Assembly: GCA_027625915.1 (NCBI GenBank)
Contig: JANTQA010000026.1
Location: forward strand, 5,704,001 to 5,768,000
Origin: Anaeramoeba flamelloides
Taxonomy: Eukaryota; Metamonada; Anaeramoebidae
DNA length: 64,000 nt
Reading direction: 5' to 3'
This document shows, in pieces, positions 23,401 to 32,737 of the stretch. Position 1 is the first letter of the stretch; every line of letters starts with the position of its first letter. The notes beneath the pieces were generated by a model. The model was not told the DNA's origin. It saw only the letters and a list, made by a program, of their open reading frames with translations, and did no database searches. Both the position numbers and the translations under genes were made by a program.

Positions 23401-25004
23401 CCAAATATTTCTTTTTGAAAATAATTAAAATTTGAATTTTTGACTCCAAACCTTTACAATATCCAATAATTTAGAAAATATTTTAGATTTTTTGTAGATC
23501 TTTAATTTCGAAACACCTAAAAATTAACAAAACAATACTATTTCAAAGGAATTATTAAAATTGTATCTTCAATCTTTGTTATCTTTGTTTTGGATTTTTG
23601 AATTTTTGAATTTATTTCATAAACACCAAAATTTTTTTACTCTGGTTATTAATTTAGAATGTTTTTTAGAATAGCCACCTCATACCATAAAATTATGTAA
23701 TAGTGTATAAAAGAAGATTTTTTTTTTTATATTTAACAGAGATATAGAAAAATAAATTTCTCCGTTTGATAAATTTCACGGTATATTTTGAACAGTTGTA
23801 ATGATGTTATACCCAGACGATAACTCTTTGTATGAACTGAGGATTAAAGAACGGGGTTATTTATAGTTACAATATCTAAAAATATAAACATTTAACCTAT
23901 CTATTCTTTTCAATTAATAAATAAAGAAACCCAATTAATATCAAAAATAAAAAAAAGGGGATTTTTATTATTTGTTGTTATAATTACAAATAAAAATTAA
24001 TATATCATGAATTTATTAAAATATATCGTCTGTTAAGTTTATCACAAGCATACTTTTTTTTTTTTTTTTTTAGTATTGTTTTAGGGAATGATAGGTTTTT
24101 TTATATTTCAGAAAAAAACACAAGACAATTAAACCTTAGAAAGTCAAAGTTTTTTTTGGATTTAAGAAACTGTATTGTTGTAAATTGTCTTTGACAAAGG
24201 ATCTCGTTTTATTGGATCTTTGGAGTTGAGATACAAAAGTGCTGTGTTTAACAATTAGCTAACAATCTTTATTGAACAGTGTAAAGGGTAACCAAAAAAA
24301 ACCTTCACTTATAACAATTATTACAAAAGATCAAAATAAAAAATTGAGAAAAGAGATCAAGCTGCTTTCAAAAATGTGAACAATAAAAATTATTATAAAA
24401 AGTCTCTAAAAATAGATCTATTGAAGTTTGGCATCCATTTTAGAGATATTTTTAAAAACTTTTTTGTCAAGCTTTTTGAAAATGTTTGTTAATTAAGCGA
24501 ATATTTTAAAAACCAAAACCTTCCATCCAAAGAAAATTAAAAAGAAAAAAATACTGTTGAATTAAAATGGTTATAAAAAAATTCTTTGATTCAACAACTT
24601 TTCGAGATAGGATTTCAGTTATGGTGATCAAAGTTCTTATTAAATTATAAGATTTTATTACGGTTCAATACCTTTAACACGAAATTTTTTTCTTTTTCGT
24701 TTTTTTTTTTCTTTTTCTTTTATAAAAAGAAGAAAAAAAAATTCCGAAAAATGCTATTTATATGATTTTGGAGCGTTGAGGTGAATGTTTAATTATTTCA
24801 AAATTTTCGAAAAGTAATTGTTTTTTCTTTTGTATCCCAAAATAACTAGAAAAAGAAAAAAATAATAAGAGAAAAAAAAAAAACTATTTTTTATTACTCT
24901 TGATTCCAATCAACCCAAATACGATCACCATTTTTAAGTACAAGCTCATCCGATTCTCTTGGATCATAATCACGAATTGCACGAACCCAACCACAATTTT
25001 CCAT
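17429..25004 (-). CDS. SH3-domain protein with coiled-coil tail, two exons
   Basis: Exon 1 is 25004-24898, starting MENCGWVRAIRDYDP after a CAA-ATG context. Exon 2 is 17879-17429. The donor AAGA|GTAATA and acceptor TAAAAAG|G join in phase 2 (GA+G), giving a 185-residue protein. Residues 7-60 are a complete SH3 domain: AIRDYDPRESDEL, LKNGDRIWVDW, QGWYQGQL with the conserved Trp41, and FGLFHENCIEVV. SH3 domains bind proline-rich peptides in cortical and signalling complexes. Some ligand-contact residues are atypical: the first Tyr of ALYDY is Arg11, and the usual Pro and Tyr of the 3-10 turn are His54 and Cys57. A Glu/Lys stretch follows, then a probable coiled coil (KKFEVLTKVVGNLRKNFVEI to NYLDQIHNLLDSNK). 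Neither half is a whole domain alone, so the split gene is strongly supported. I cannot name an orthologue. Confidence 0.75.
18697..19484. mobile_element. Non-autonomous DNA transposon with ~130-bp terminal inverted repeats
   Basis: The left arm (about 18697-18825) contains TTCCCGAAAATACCCG and CTAGTGCCAAGATACTC. It is matched in inverse by the right arm (about 19354-19484) with GAGTATCTTGGCACTAG and CGGGAATATTT. The inner ~530 bp is richer in GC than its surroundings, with ACACATAC..CATACCC repeats near 19140-19260, and has no transposase frame. No other copy was seen in the window. Confidence 0.7.
19990..22320 (-). mobile_element. LINE (non-LTR retrotransposon) remnant
   Basis: Minus-strand frames carry reverse-transcriptase blocks in the right order. 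NYRPISINQSLPRLFLKMLY followed by FQFEF lies at ~21740-21860, IDISKCFESIFVKII at ~21620-21660, and QGDPLSPILFALIS at ~21470-21520 (motif B). A degenerate FAYDL replaces the FADD-type catalytic motif at ~21400-21420. A thumb-like LKIRLFKSFIIIQLTYGLEI lies at ~21100-21180 and a C-terminal knuckle-like IDHFLWVYPSYDN at ~20080-20130. Several frameshifts and stops separate these blocks, so it is dead. A palindrome cluster interrupts it at ~20310-20800. Blocks of the 3' part recur at 16470-17230 and 47490-47960. Confidence 0.75.
20310..20800. repeat. Modular palindrome cluster, copy 2 (inside the LINE)
   Basis: Begins after a G run with GTAGAGTGTTGTAGGGTGCC, then a palindrome TAGGTTTTCCAGAATTC..ATTTTGGAAAACCTAACG. 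A second linker (AGTGCCGTAGAGTGCC) follows, then two more palindromes based on AAATAAACAGAAAAT and AAATTTCTCAAATTTTCT. Each palindrome has its own arm sequence, while the linkers are shared. Confidence 0.6.
22882..23798. mobile_element. TIR element with TA target sites and an internal tandem array
   Basis: The left end TA|CAGCTGTTCCAAACCTACC and the right end GGTATATTTTGAACAGTTG|TA form imperfect ~30-bp inverted repeats flanked by TA, in Tc1/mariner style. Length is 917 bp. Most of the first half is a ~96-bp tandem repeat. No transposase frame is visible. Confidence 0.6.
22895..23372. repeat. Tandem repeat, ~95-98-bp unit, about 4.8 copies
   Basis: The landmark GTCATAT in TTCTGGTCATATGATAGCC recurs at 22971, 23066, 23162 and 23260, with a decayed fifth unit near 23355. 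Each unit also contains TACAAACCGTGA, which resembles the subterminal ACCTACCGTGAAAT of the host element. The array may therefore have grown from the element end. The period is not a multiple of three, so the frame crossing it is not taken as coding. Confidence 0.8.
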
Positions 25005-27494
25005 TTGAGAAATTAAATTATAAAAAATATTTGAAATAAAAACACAAAAAATAAAAGATAGATTTATTATGAAGACTTTTACACCAAAAAGATATTTGTT
25101 TAATTTCCATCTAGTGTAATAAAATTTGATCTAAAACCTGCTTGATAAGATATCAACACTTTCTTTTAGATTAATAATATTCACTAAAACCATTTTTCAA
25201 TATGAAGTTAACTTGAACTTTCATAGAATACTCTGAAATTTCAATATGATCTTATACTGGATCAAGCTTTCAAATTTATTCTACTCATACCGCAAACAGA
25301 ATGAGTGCTCTCTGAAAAAATTAAATTGTGTGTTAAGAAGAACGTACAGAAAAAAAATAACAAGTCAAGTTTTTCAAATTTATTTTACTTTCAAAGAAAG
25401 TAATAATTTTATTTTTATCGATATTAAGGACGACATTGCCAGGGGAAAAAAGTAAAGCTGTAGATAAAAAAAATCTCTTAAAATGTTTCTATAATCCCAA
25501 TTAATTTAAGGACTATCTGAATTTTATACTCTATGAGCATTGAAACACAAAGCAGTAAATAGACTAATACCTTTAAAAATATAGTGAATTGAGGGAAAGT
25601 CAAATATTGTCAATTTTTAGCAATTTAAGATTTTGACTAAAATCATTTAGTGATCCAAAAACTTTTCGAAAAATCCCAACAAAACAAGGCAAAAATAAAA
25701 AGCTATTTTTTTTGATATTGGGAAAATATCACTCCACTTTCTTTTCAAATGGGTGGACACACTCACCACCAACTCTAACATACTTCAATATAAAGTGGAG
25801 TGACATTTTCCCAATATCATTTTGGAAGTCGAAAATTTTGAGTGAAAAATTTTGATTTGGAAAGTAAATTTTTTTGCCTTCCTCAAAAAAAACGTAAATT
25901 TTACATTTTAACAAGATCTATTAACTCAACATTCCTTTGAGTTCATAATTCGTGTTTTGGGTATAAAAGAAATAGCCACTAGGAATAAAATTCGAATAAT
26001 CCTTAACCACTAAGAGAATTTCTTTGATAAAAAAATGGAAAATTTTCACAATATCAACAATTTTTACAATTTTATTCATCTTCGATCCTACCAAAATTTG
26101 ATTTTACAATTTCAAAATTTCAATTTAAAATCAAAAAAAAAACACAAAATAATTACATAAAATGTTCTAAATATTGCTTTTTAGTTACTTTTTCAAATTT
26201 TCAATCCATTCAAATTTGAAATTGTATGGAAAATTCCTAAAAGCCATCTGTTTTTTTTTAAATTTTATCCTTTAAAGAAACCATTTGAATTTTTTTTTCC
26301 TTTTTTGAGATTTCAAATTATTAAATATTTTTGTCCAATTTCTTCAGATTGAAAATTCTTTTTGAGAAGTAAATGCACAATAACCGAACAACTTGACACT
26401 CACCTGGGTCATATCAAAATCCACAAATTAGACTACTTTTCAAAATAATAAAGTATTTAAGAAACATTATTATATTGTTTGAATAAATTGATGAGAGCTT
26501 AAACTCATTGAAGATGGTTTATTATTTTTTCTAAGAAATATGTTTGTATTTTCTGAGAAAACCAAAATACAAATTCGAAAAATGAATATTTTATAATATA
26601 TTTGTACAAATCAAAAATTCAATAAATAAAAAGTGTTATGAATAAAAAGTTTCAAAAAGGTTAAAAAATTGAATGTATCAACTTTTAATCGATTTCTACA
26701 ACTTAAAAGATATTTTAAAAAAAAATTGATAATCAAAAGTAGATAATATGATCAGTGTTAATTTCAGATATAAAAAATCATTTGAAGACTATCTGTATAA
26801 ATCTGAATTGAAAATTTTCAAAATGCAATAAAGAAATATTCATTTTTTCTAACAATCGTGTCCTTAAGGGAGTTACACCTCTCGGGTTAGATATATATAT
26901 ATATATATATATAATTTTTTAATCTTATCAAAAATTTATAAATTGAAGTTATTTCGACTATTCTAGAAGTTAATATAATTATAATTTTAGTTTAAAGATT
27001 TATAATTAAATTGTTAAAAATTAAAATGTACAATGATGAATATTTTTTCGAAGAAACTAAACAAGATATTTATTTTTTGGTTACAAATAGTTTGATTAAA
27101 AAGATTAATATTGTAACTAAAATAAAGATTCCTATTAATTTACAAAATTTTCATGAAAATCCGAATTTTAAACACAGTTATAATTAGTTTAACGATTCAA
27201 GGAATACTATTTTTAGATACATTGGAAATATATTTGATTTTTTAAACATTTTTGAATCGTCTCCTTTGTTTTTTTGTTTTTTTTTTTATTTCATGTTTTT
27301 GAATTACATTAAAGTTTAGATTCAATGAATTTTTTTTTTTTTTGAATGTTTGATTTTTTCTGTCAAATTAAGTTTTTAAATTGAAAAAATTAAATAAAAT
27401 CCGATTTGGGTATCAAAAATTTATTGCTAAATACTTGTTTATTGACTTTTAATTAATTTACTATTGTATTTTTTATTTTACTCAAATTATTACT
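25005..27494. other. AT-rich intergenic region
   Basis: Contains an inverted repeat at about 25711-25738 and 25793-25820 (GATATTGGGAAAATATCACTC and its mate) with a GC-richer loop, and a (TA)n tract near 26889-26912. No gene supported. Confidence 0.4.
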
Positions 27495-27889
27495 ACTATT
27501 TCCACTTTTAAGGATCAAAACTTAAAACACAATTTAAGTCCCATTAAAATTTCTAAATTACAGCACAAAATTCAAATTCTAATACAGTCAGTTTCACTTT
27601 TAAGGCACAAACTTTCAACGAAATTTAAGGCACAATAAAAATCTCAAATTAAAGCACAAAATTCAAATTCTAGTAAAATAAATTGTAAAAAAAAAAATTC
27701 CAAATTTTGTGCTTTAATTTGAGATTTTTTTGGTGCCTTAAATTTCGTTGAAAGTTTGTGCCTTAAAAGTGAAACTGACTGTAAAAAAAAAATGTATCCA
27801 ACAAAATTCAAAAAAATTACCTTAATTAGAGATTTTTTCTGCCTTAAATTTTGCGAAAAGTTTGTTTGCATTAAAAGTTAAACAGACTG
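27495..27889. mobile_element. Older CAGTCAG MITE split by a younger copy
   Basis: The diverged left part (27495-27582, CACTTTTAAGGATCAAAAC) and diverged right part (~27797-27889, ending AAACAGACTG|TA) flank an intact copy at 27585-27781. The younger copy sits in the central spacer of the older one. Confidence 0.6.
27585..27781. mobile_element. CAGTCAG MITE, near-palindromic, copy 1
   Basis: 197 bp bounded by TA on both sides. The arms start CAGTCAGTTTCACTTTTAAG and run through AAACTTTCAACG and TCTCAAATTAAAGCACAAA to a short centre. The right half is their reverse complement. The whole unit can fold into one hairpin. Termini and TA duplication fit Tc1/mariner-mobilised MITEs. Confidence 0.85.
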
Positions 27890-27920
27890 TATAAAAAATA
27901 GTTGTAAAAAATTATATTTA

Positions 27921-28117
27921 CAGTCAGTTTCACTTTTAAGGCACAAACTTTCAACGAAATTTAAGGCACCAAAAAAATCTCAAATTAAAGCACAAAATTC
28001 AGCTTCTAGTAAAATAAATTGTAAAAATTAAAATTCCAAATTTTGTGCCTTAATTTGAGATTTTTTTGGTGCCTTAAATTTCGTTGAAAGTTTGTGCCTT
28101 AAAAGTGAAACTGACTG
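27921..28117. mobile_element. CAGTCAG MITE, copy 2
   Basis: Intact 197-bp copy flanked by TA on both sides. The centre has AGCTTCTAGTAAAAT rather than the AAATTCTAG form. Confidence 0.85.
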
Positions 28118-28219
28118 TAATAAAAATATTCATGTAAAAGATACTTGTTACAAAAAAAAAATTATCTTTATTTAAATTTTTTGAATGGATACTAGAAGAA
28201 AAAAGTAGATTTTTGGATA

Positions 28220-28417
28220 CAGTCAGTTTCACTTTTAAGGCACAAACTTTCAACGGAATATAAGGTCACAAAAAAATCTCAAATTAAAGCACAAAATTTG
28301 GATTTTTTTTTTTACAATTTATTTTTACTATAATTTGAATTTTGTGCTTTAATTTGAGATTTTTTTTTGTGCCTTAAATTCCGTTGAAAGTTTGTGCCTT
28401 AAAAGTGAAACTGACTG
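28220..28417. mobile_element. CAGTCAG MITE, copy 3
   Basis: Nearly intact copy with TA flanks. The arms contain AACGGAATATAAGGTCAC, a small variant of the family consensus; the centre is inverted relative to copy 1. Confidence 0.85.
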
Positions 28418-28483
28418 TATATCACAATTGAAATAATTTTTTCTGATTTTTACTTTTTTACTTTTTTTCTTTTTTTATTTATA

Positions 28484-28679
28484 CAGTCAGTTTCACTTTT
28501 AAGGCACAAACTTTCAACGAAATTTAAGGCACAAAAAAATCTCAAATTAAAGCACAAAATTCAAATTCTAGTATAAATAAATTGTAAAAAAAAAAATTAC
28601 AAATTTTGTGCCTTAATTTGAGATTTTTTTGTGCCTTAAATTTCGTTGAAAGTTTGTGCCTTAAAAGTGAAACTGACTG
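28484..28679. mobile_element. CAGTCAG MITE, copy 4
   Basis: Intact palindrome with TA on the left. The right flank reads AA in place of TA, so the target duplication has mutated. Confidence 0.8.
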
Positions 28680-29174
28680 AATCAAATTGTTTTGTTAATC
28701 TTTTTATTGTAAGGTTTCTACATACTAAGCCAACGTATTATTTTAATATTTTAGGTATATCGAGATATGATTATAAAACAAATTTATCCATTTATATTGT
28801 AAATTTATTAGACATGCAACAAAAGATCAAAATAAACATTAACCGATTAAAAATTAAGTAGGATAAAATAAGACCAATGGTGTAAAAATATCTTTTCTAT
28901 ATGATGCTTACTTAAATATACTGTAAATAAAAATATTATCTATGATACAAATTGATAATAAATTAAAAATAAAAAAAAATGCTGGGAATCATATTTCAAG
29001 ATATCATACCATAATAGAAATCATTTATTAGAACACAAGTGTGAATATGAATGTTGTAAAAAATAGAGTTTGTTTGATTTTCTCAAAAAATTGTGATTTT
29101 CACACCGTTACCAAAGTTTTGATTATGGATATATCTATATCGGGTTAAAATTTTAAGTTAATAATGATTTAAAT

Positions 29175-29264
29175 CAAAAACCGCCTCGAAATTACAGATG
29201 TTTTGTTTTGAAAACAAAATTTTTTTTTGGAAACAAAACATCTGTAATTTCGAGGCGGTTTTTG
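29175..29264. repeat. Strong 35-bp-arm palindrome
   Basis: AAAAACCGCCTCGAAATTAC and the following bases to 29209 are mirrored exactly at 29230-29264 around a ~20-base A/T loop. It is distinctly GC-richer than its surroundings. It could be a separate foldback insertion or the core of the surrounding element. Confidence 0.75.
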
Positions 29265-29292
29265 GTCTAAAATACTTTTTTGCTTATTTATA

Positions 29293-29492
29293 CAGTCAGT
29301 TTCACTTTTAAGGCACAAACTTTCAACGGAATTTAAGGCACAAAAAAAATCTCAAATTAAAGCACAAAATTCAAATTCTAGTAAAAATAAATTGTAAAAA
29401 ATGAAAATTTCCAAATTTTGTGCTTTAATTTGAGATTTTTTTGTGACCTTAAATTTCGTTGAAAGTTTGTGCCTTAAAAGTGAAACTGACTG
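29293..29492. mobile_element. CAGTCAG MITE, copy 5
   Basis: Intact, TA on both sides, inserted inside the TIR element 29034-29608. Confidence 0.85.
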
Positions 29493-29642
29493 TATACTCT
29501 CATTTCTAAATCTCTATTTCCTAAACTTTGGTAACAGTGTGAAACTCACAATTTTTTGAGAAAATCAAAAAAACTCTATTTTTTACAACATTCATATTCA
29601 CACTAGTGAATTGATTAGTTTTTGTTCTACTTTAGGATTATA

Positions 29643-29838
29643 CAGTCAGTTTCACTTTTAAGGCACAAACTTTCAACGAAATTTTAGGCACAAAAAAATC
29701 TCAAATTAAGGCACAAAATTTGCAATTTTTTTTTTTACAATTTATTTTTACCAGAATTTGAATTTTGTGCTTTAATTTGAGATTTTTTTGTGCCTAAAAT
29801 TTCGTTGAAAGTTTGTGCCTTAAAAGTGAAACTGACTG
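29643..29838. mobile_element. CAGTCAG MITE, copy 6
   Basis: Intact, TA on both sides. The arms read ATTTTAGGCAC on both halves, so this change is shared by both arms. Confidence 0.85.
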
Positions 29839-30992
29839 TATCCAGGTTCTATCCAATAATTTTAGAGAATTATTTTTATTAGGGTTTTTATTTTTTTTTT
29901 CAATGAATCTTTAAAAATTTTAGTTTTTTCAATTATTATGAAAAAAAGAAAATAATAAATTCAAAAGTATGATTTAATTTGATCAGAATATTTTTAAACA
30001 CTGAATATACAATAGTTATAATAATCAAATGCAAAAAATTGGAATATCTGAGTTTTTTCATCCAAAAATAAAACCAATCTACATACAATACAACTTTTTT
30101 TAAAAATACAATAAGCGTAATTTCAAAAATAGGGGCAAATTTTTGATTGAAAAAAAAATGTAGTTTCTCATTTAGTGAATACCAAAACTCAACCCAGAAA
30201 AATTAGAACTTAAAACTAAAAAATAACTGTCTAAAACACCCTTTTCTGTTTTAATTATTATTTCTAATAAAAAGAATAGAGAAAAGAAACCCATAAAAGA
30301 AAAAAATAAATCTGACCCTATTTTTTGAAATGATTTTTCATCTTAAAATTATCCATTTAAGATTCACCATTGCTTCCAAGAACCTTTTGAAACAACTTTC
30401 CATCAGAGTTATCAGATTTTTACTATTTACGCATTTGGTATCAACGTAAACTTTCCTTGATACCTTTTTCAAGATAAAAAGAATCTCAAAAAAAGAAAGA
30501 AAAAGAAAAAGAAAAAGAAAAGAAAGTGAAAACAAAACCAATTTTCTGAATGTACAACAAAGAACTCAAAGATAAAATGAATGCGATCACATTCATCAAA
30601 TTGTCTCCAAATGAAAGAGAAAAGAAGATCTTATTTGATCTTGCTATTTCTTCACTTTTCAAGGAACCATTGTAACTCATTAAAGCAAATTTGGTTGATA
30701 CTTGTTTTCGAAGCAAACACTTCTTGGGTGTTTTACTTTCTTTGAATTTTACAATCCCTTTCCCCAATGCTAATTAATCTCATCTCTTGAATATTAACGG
30801 TTTTCAAAAATGTTCTTGTTCATTCAACATCCAAATAAAAATATGGAATCATTTTGAAAGAAAAATTGCAAAAAAATGAATTCAACTTTGGGAAATTTTC
30901 ATTCAAAGAAGATTGTTTCTTGATATTAAATATTCAATACTGACTTTTAAAAGATATTGAGATCAGAATATTTGGTTAACACAACACACATA
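29839..30992. other. Intergenic region, no supported gene
   Basis: Near 30330-30780 base composition is a little less AT-rich and the minus strand is open for 93 codons (IVKFKESKTPKKCLLRKQV). The frame ends in a Phe/Ser low-complexity run and I recognise no family. I leave it uncalled. Confidence 0.35.
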
Positions 30993-31189
30993 CAGTCAGT
31001 TTCACTTTTAAGGCACAAACTTTCAACGAAATTTAAGGCACAAAAAAAATCTCAAATTAAAGCACAAAATTCAGCTTCTAGTAAAAATAAATTGTAAAAA
31101 TTAAAATTCCAAATTTTGTGCCTTAATTTGAGATTTTTTTGTGCCTTAAATTTCGTTGAAAGTTTGTGCCTTAAAAGTGAAACTGACTG
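30993..31189. mobile_element. CAGTCAG MITE, copy 7
   Basis: Intact 197-bp copy with TA flanks and the AGCTTCTAG centre, most like copy 2. Confidence 0.85.
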
Positions 31190-32737
31190 TACCAATAATT
31201 TAGAAAATACTAATGATGACCCTATTTTTGAAATTTAGCTTAAAAATCTTTCCAAGATCTTTAAAATTTTTAATTTGTAATTTGTGTTTTGAATTCAAAA
31301 AAGGACGGGTTTACCTCCATCTAAACACTTATTAATTTGAGTCACTTTCTTGAAATTCAAAATTTGCATGTTTCATTTATAAAATGAAAAAAGTAAACCT
31401 ATTTTTTTTAATACACATTAAGTTAATTCTTGAAAATGGGAAAACATATTTTACTTTTTCTGCTTGAGAGTATTGATTTAGAAAGAAAATTTTTTCTTTT
31501 GCCATATTTTTCTTTGATTAATATTTCAAAGCCAATCTCAGTAAAAAAAATTAATAGAGGGGCAGGTGATTAAATAAATCAATTTGGTAGAATTTTAACA
31601 AAAAATTAGCAAGGAAATTGAGATCTATTATGTAAAAAAATTTTTTTATTTAGGTTTTAAAAGTTTTTTTCTGGTTTTTAAAAAATGTAAAAAATTTAAA
31701 AAAAAATTTTTTTGATTAATTGTTTGGTCTTATTTACAAGAATCAATATCAGAATTCAATTTTAGAAAAATCCAATAATTAATTATTTTATTTTATTGTT
31801 AAATAGTAAATAGTGTTAATAAAAACGAGAAACTATTACTCATAGATCAACAAACAGAGAAATCATTTTCATAATCATAATTCTTTAGTATTTAATCAGG
31901 TTGTCTTTTAGCATTCCTCGATCTTCTTAGATCCAAAGTCTCTTTAACTTTGAAGGAAATTTTAAAAAAAAAGATAATCAATGTTTTTAACGATCTGTTA
32001 CCAATGGTCTCTGCTGAAGGAATATATTAAACCTTTTATTCTTTTTCAAACTCAATTTTTTATTCATTAAAATACTTTTATGAAATTCATCCTATTATAA
32101 CTTCCCAAATTATAAATTGATCCAATATTACTAATTATCAAATATGAATTATTGAATGTGTTACCTTTTGATCATTACAAACAAGAGGCTTGGTTCTGTT
32201 TAAGACTGATATTGGAATTTACCTTTTTTGATAAACTTAATTGTAAATAAAGATAAATTTCAATTTTTTTTCTATGAGATTATAAGAAAAATATAATTTA
32301 TCAACCTAAATTTCAATTAGATTATTAAACCGAGACACACAAAAGGATATAATGTTAATTTTGTGTATTCTAGTAAAAATAAAAATCCTTGTTCCAAAAA
32401 TATTTTGAAAAAAAGGTGATTTTCTGAGCAAAAATTAAAAGGTTATTTCAAAAGAAATTCATATTCTTTTTCCTTAAAAAAAGTTCAAAACATCAAAAAG
32501 GTCTTATATGCCTTAACCCAACTTCATAAAAGACATTGATTTAACAGATATAATTCATGTAAAAATAATTTTTTATTTATCATTTTTTTTCTTTTATTTT
32601 TTGAATTTCTTACCGTTGATTTTTAAACCTTTTAAAATTAAAAATAACAAAAAAAACAAAATTTTCAACTTGCACACTTTTTCACAAAACCAAAACCACC
32701 ACGAAACAATTCGAATTCCAAACTAAGCAAACCCAAA
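31190..32737. other. AT-rich region upstream of exportin-7
   Basis: No coding frame. The last ~80 bases before the start become C- and A-rich (ACCAAAACCACCACG-like), as expected for a 5' leader. Confidence 0.45.

Larger units (their letters stand above)
17880..24897 (-). other. 7.0-kb transposon-filled intron of the SH3 gene
   Basis: Lies between the phase-matched splice sites GTAATA (24897) and AAAAAG (17880). It carries a TIR element (18697-19484), a LINE remnant (19990-22320) with an inner palindrome cluster, and another TIR element with a tandem array (22882-23798). The rest is AT-rich with no other gene. A U-rich stretch ends in CTAG about 50 bases inside the donor and might be used as an alternative acceptor. 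Confidence 0.65.
29034..29608. mobile_element. TIR element carrying a nested MITE and a GC-richer palindrome
   Basis: Arms of about 85 bp (ACAAGTGTGAATATGAATG.. to CACCGTTACCAAAG, and the inverse from CTTTGGTAACAGTGTG to TTCATATTCACACTAGTG) enclose ~400 bp. Inside are the palindrome 29175-29264 and a CAGTCAG MITE at 29293-29492. A related fragment, ACAAGTGTAAAAAATC..ACACTTGTG, lies near 16936-16983. Confidence 0.7.

Noticed and set aside
28646-28861. 71-codon plus frame beginning in a MITE
   Set aside because: Its first part is MITE arm sequence and the rest is AT-rich with no recognisable domain.
30486-30767. 93-codon minus frame
   Set aside because: Slightly better composition than surroundings but ends in Phe/Ser low complexity, with no start context or family match.
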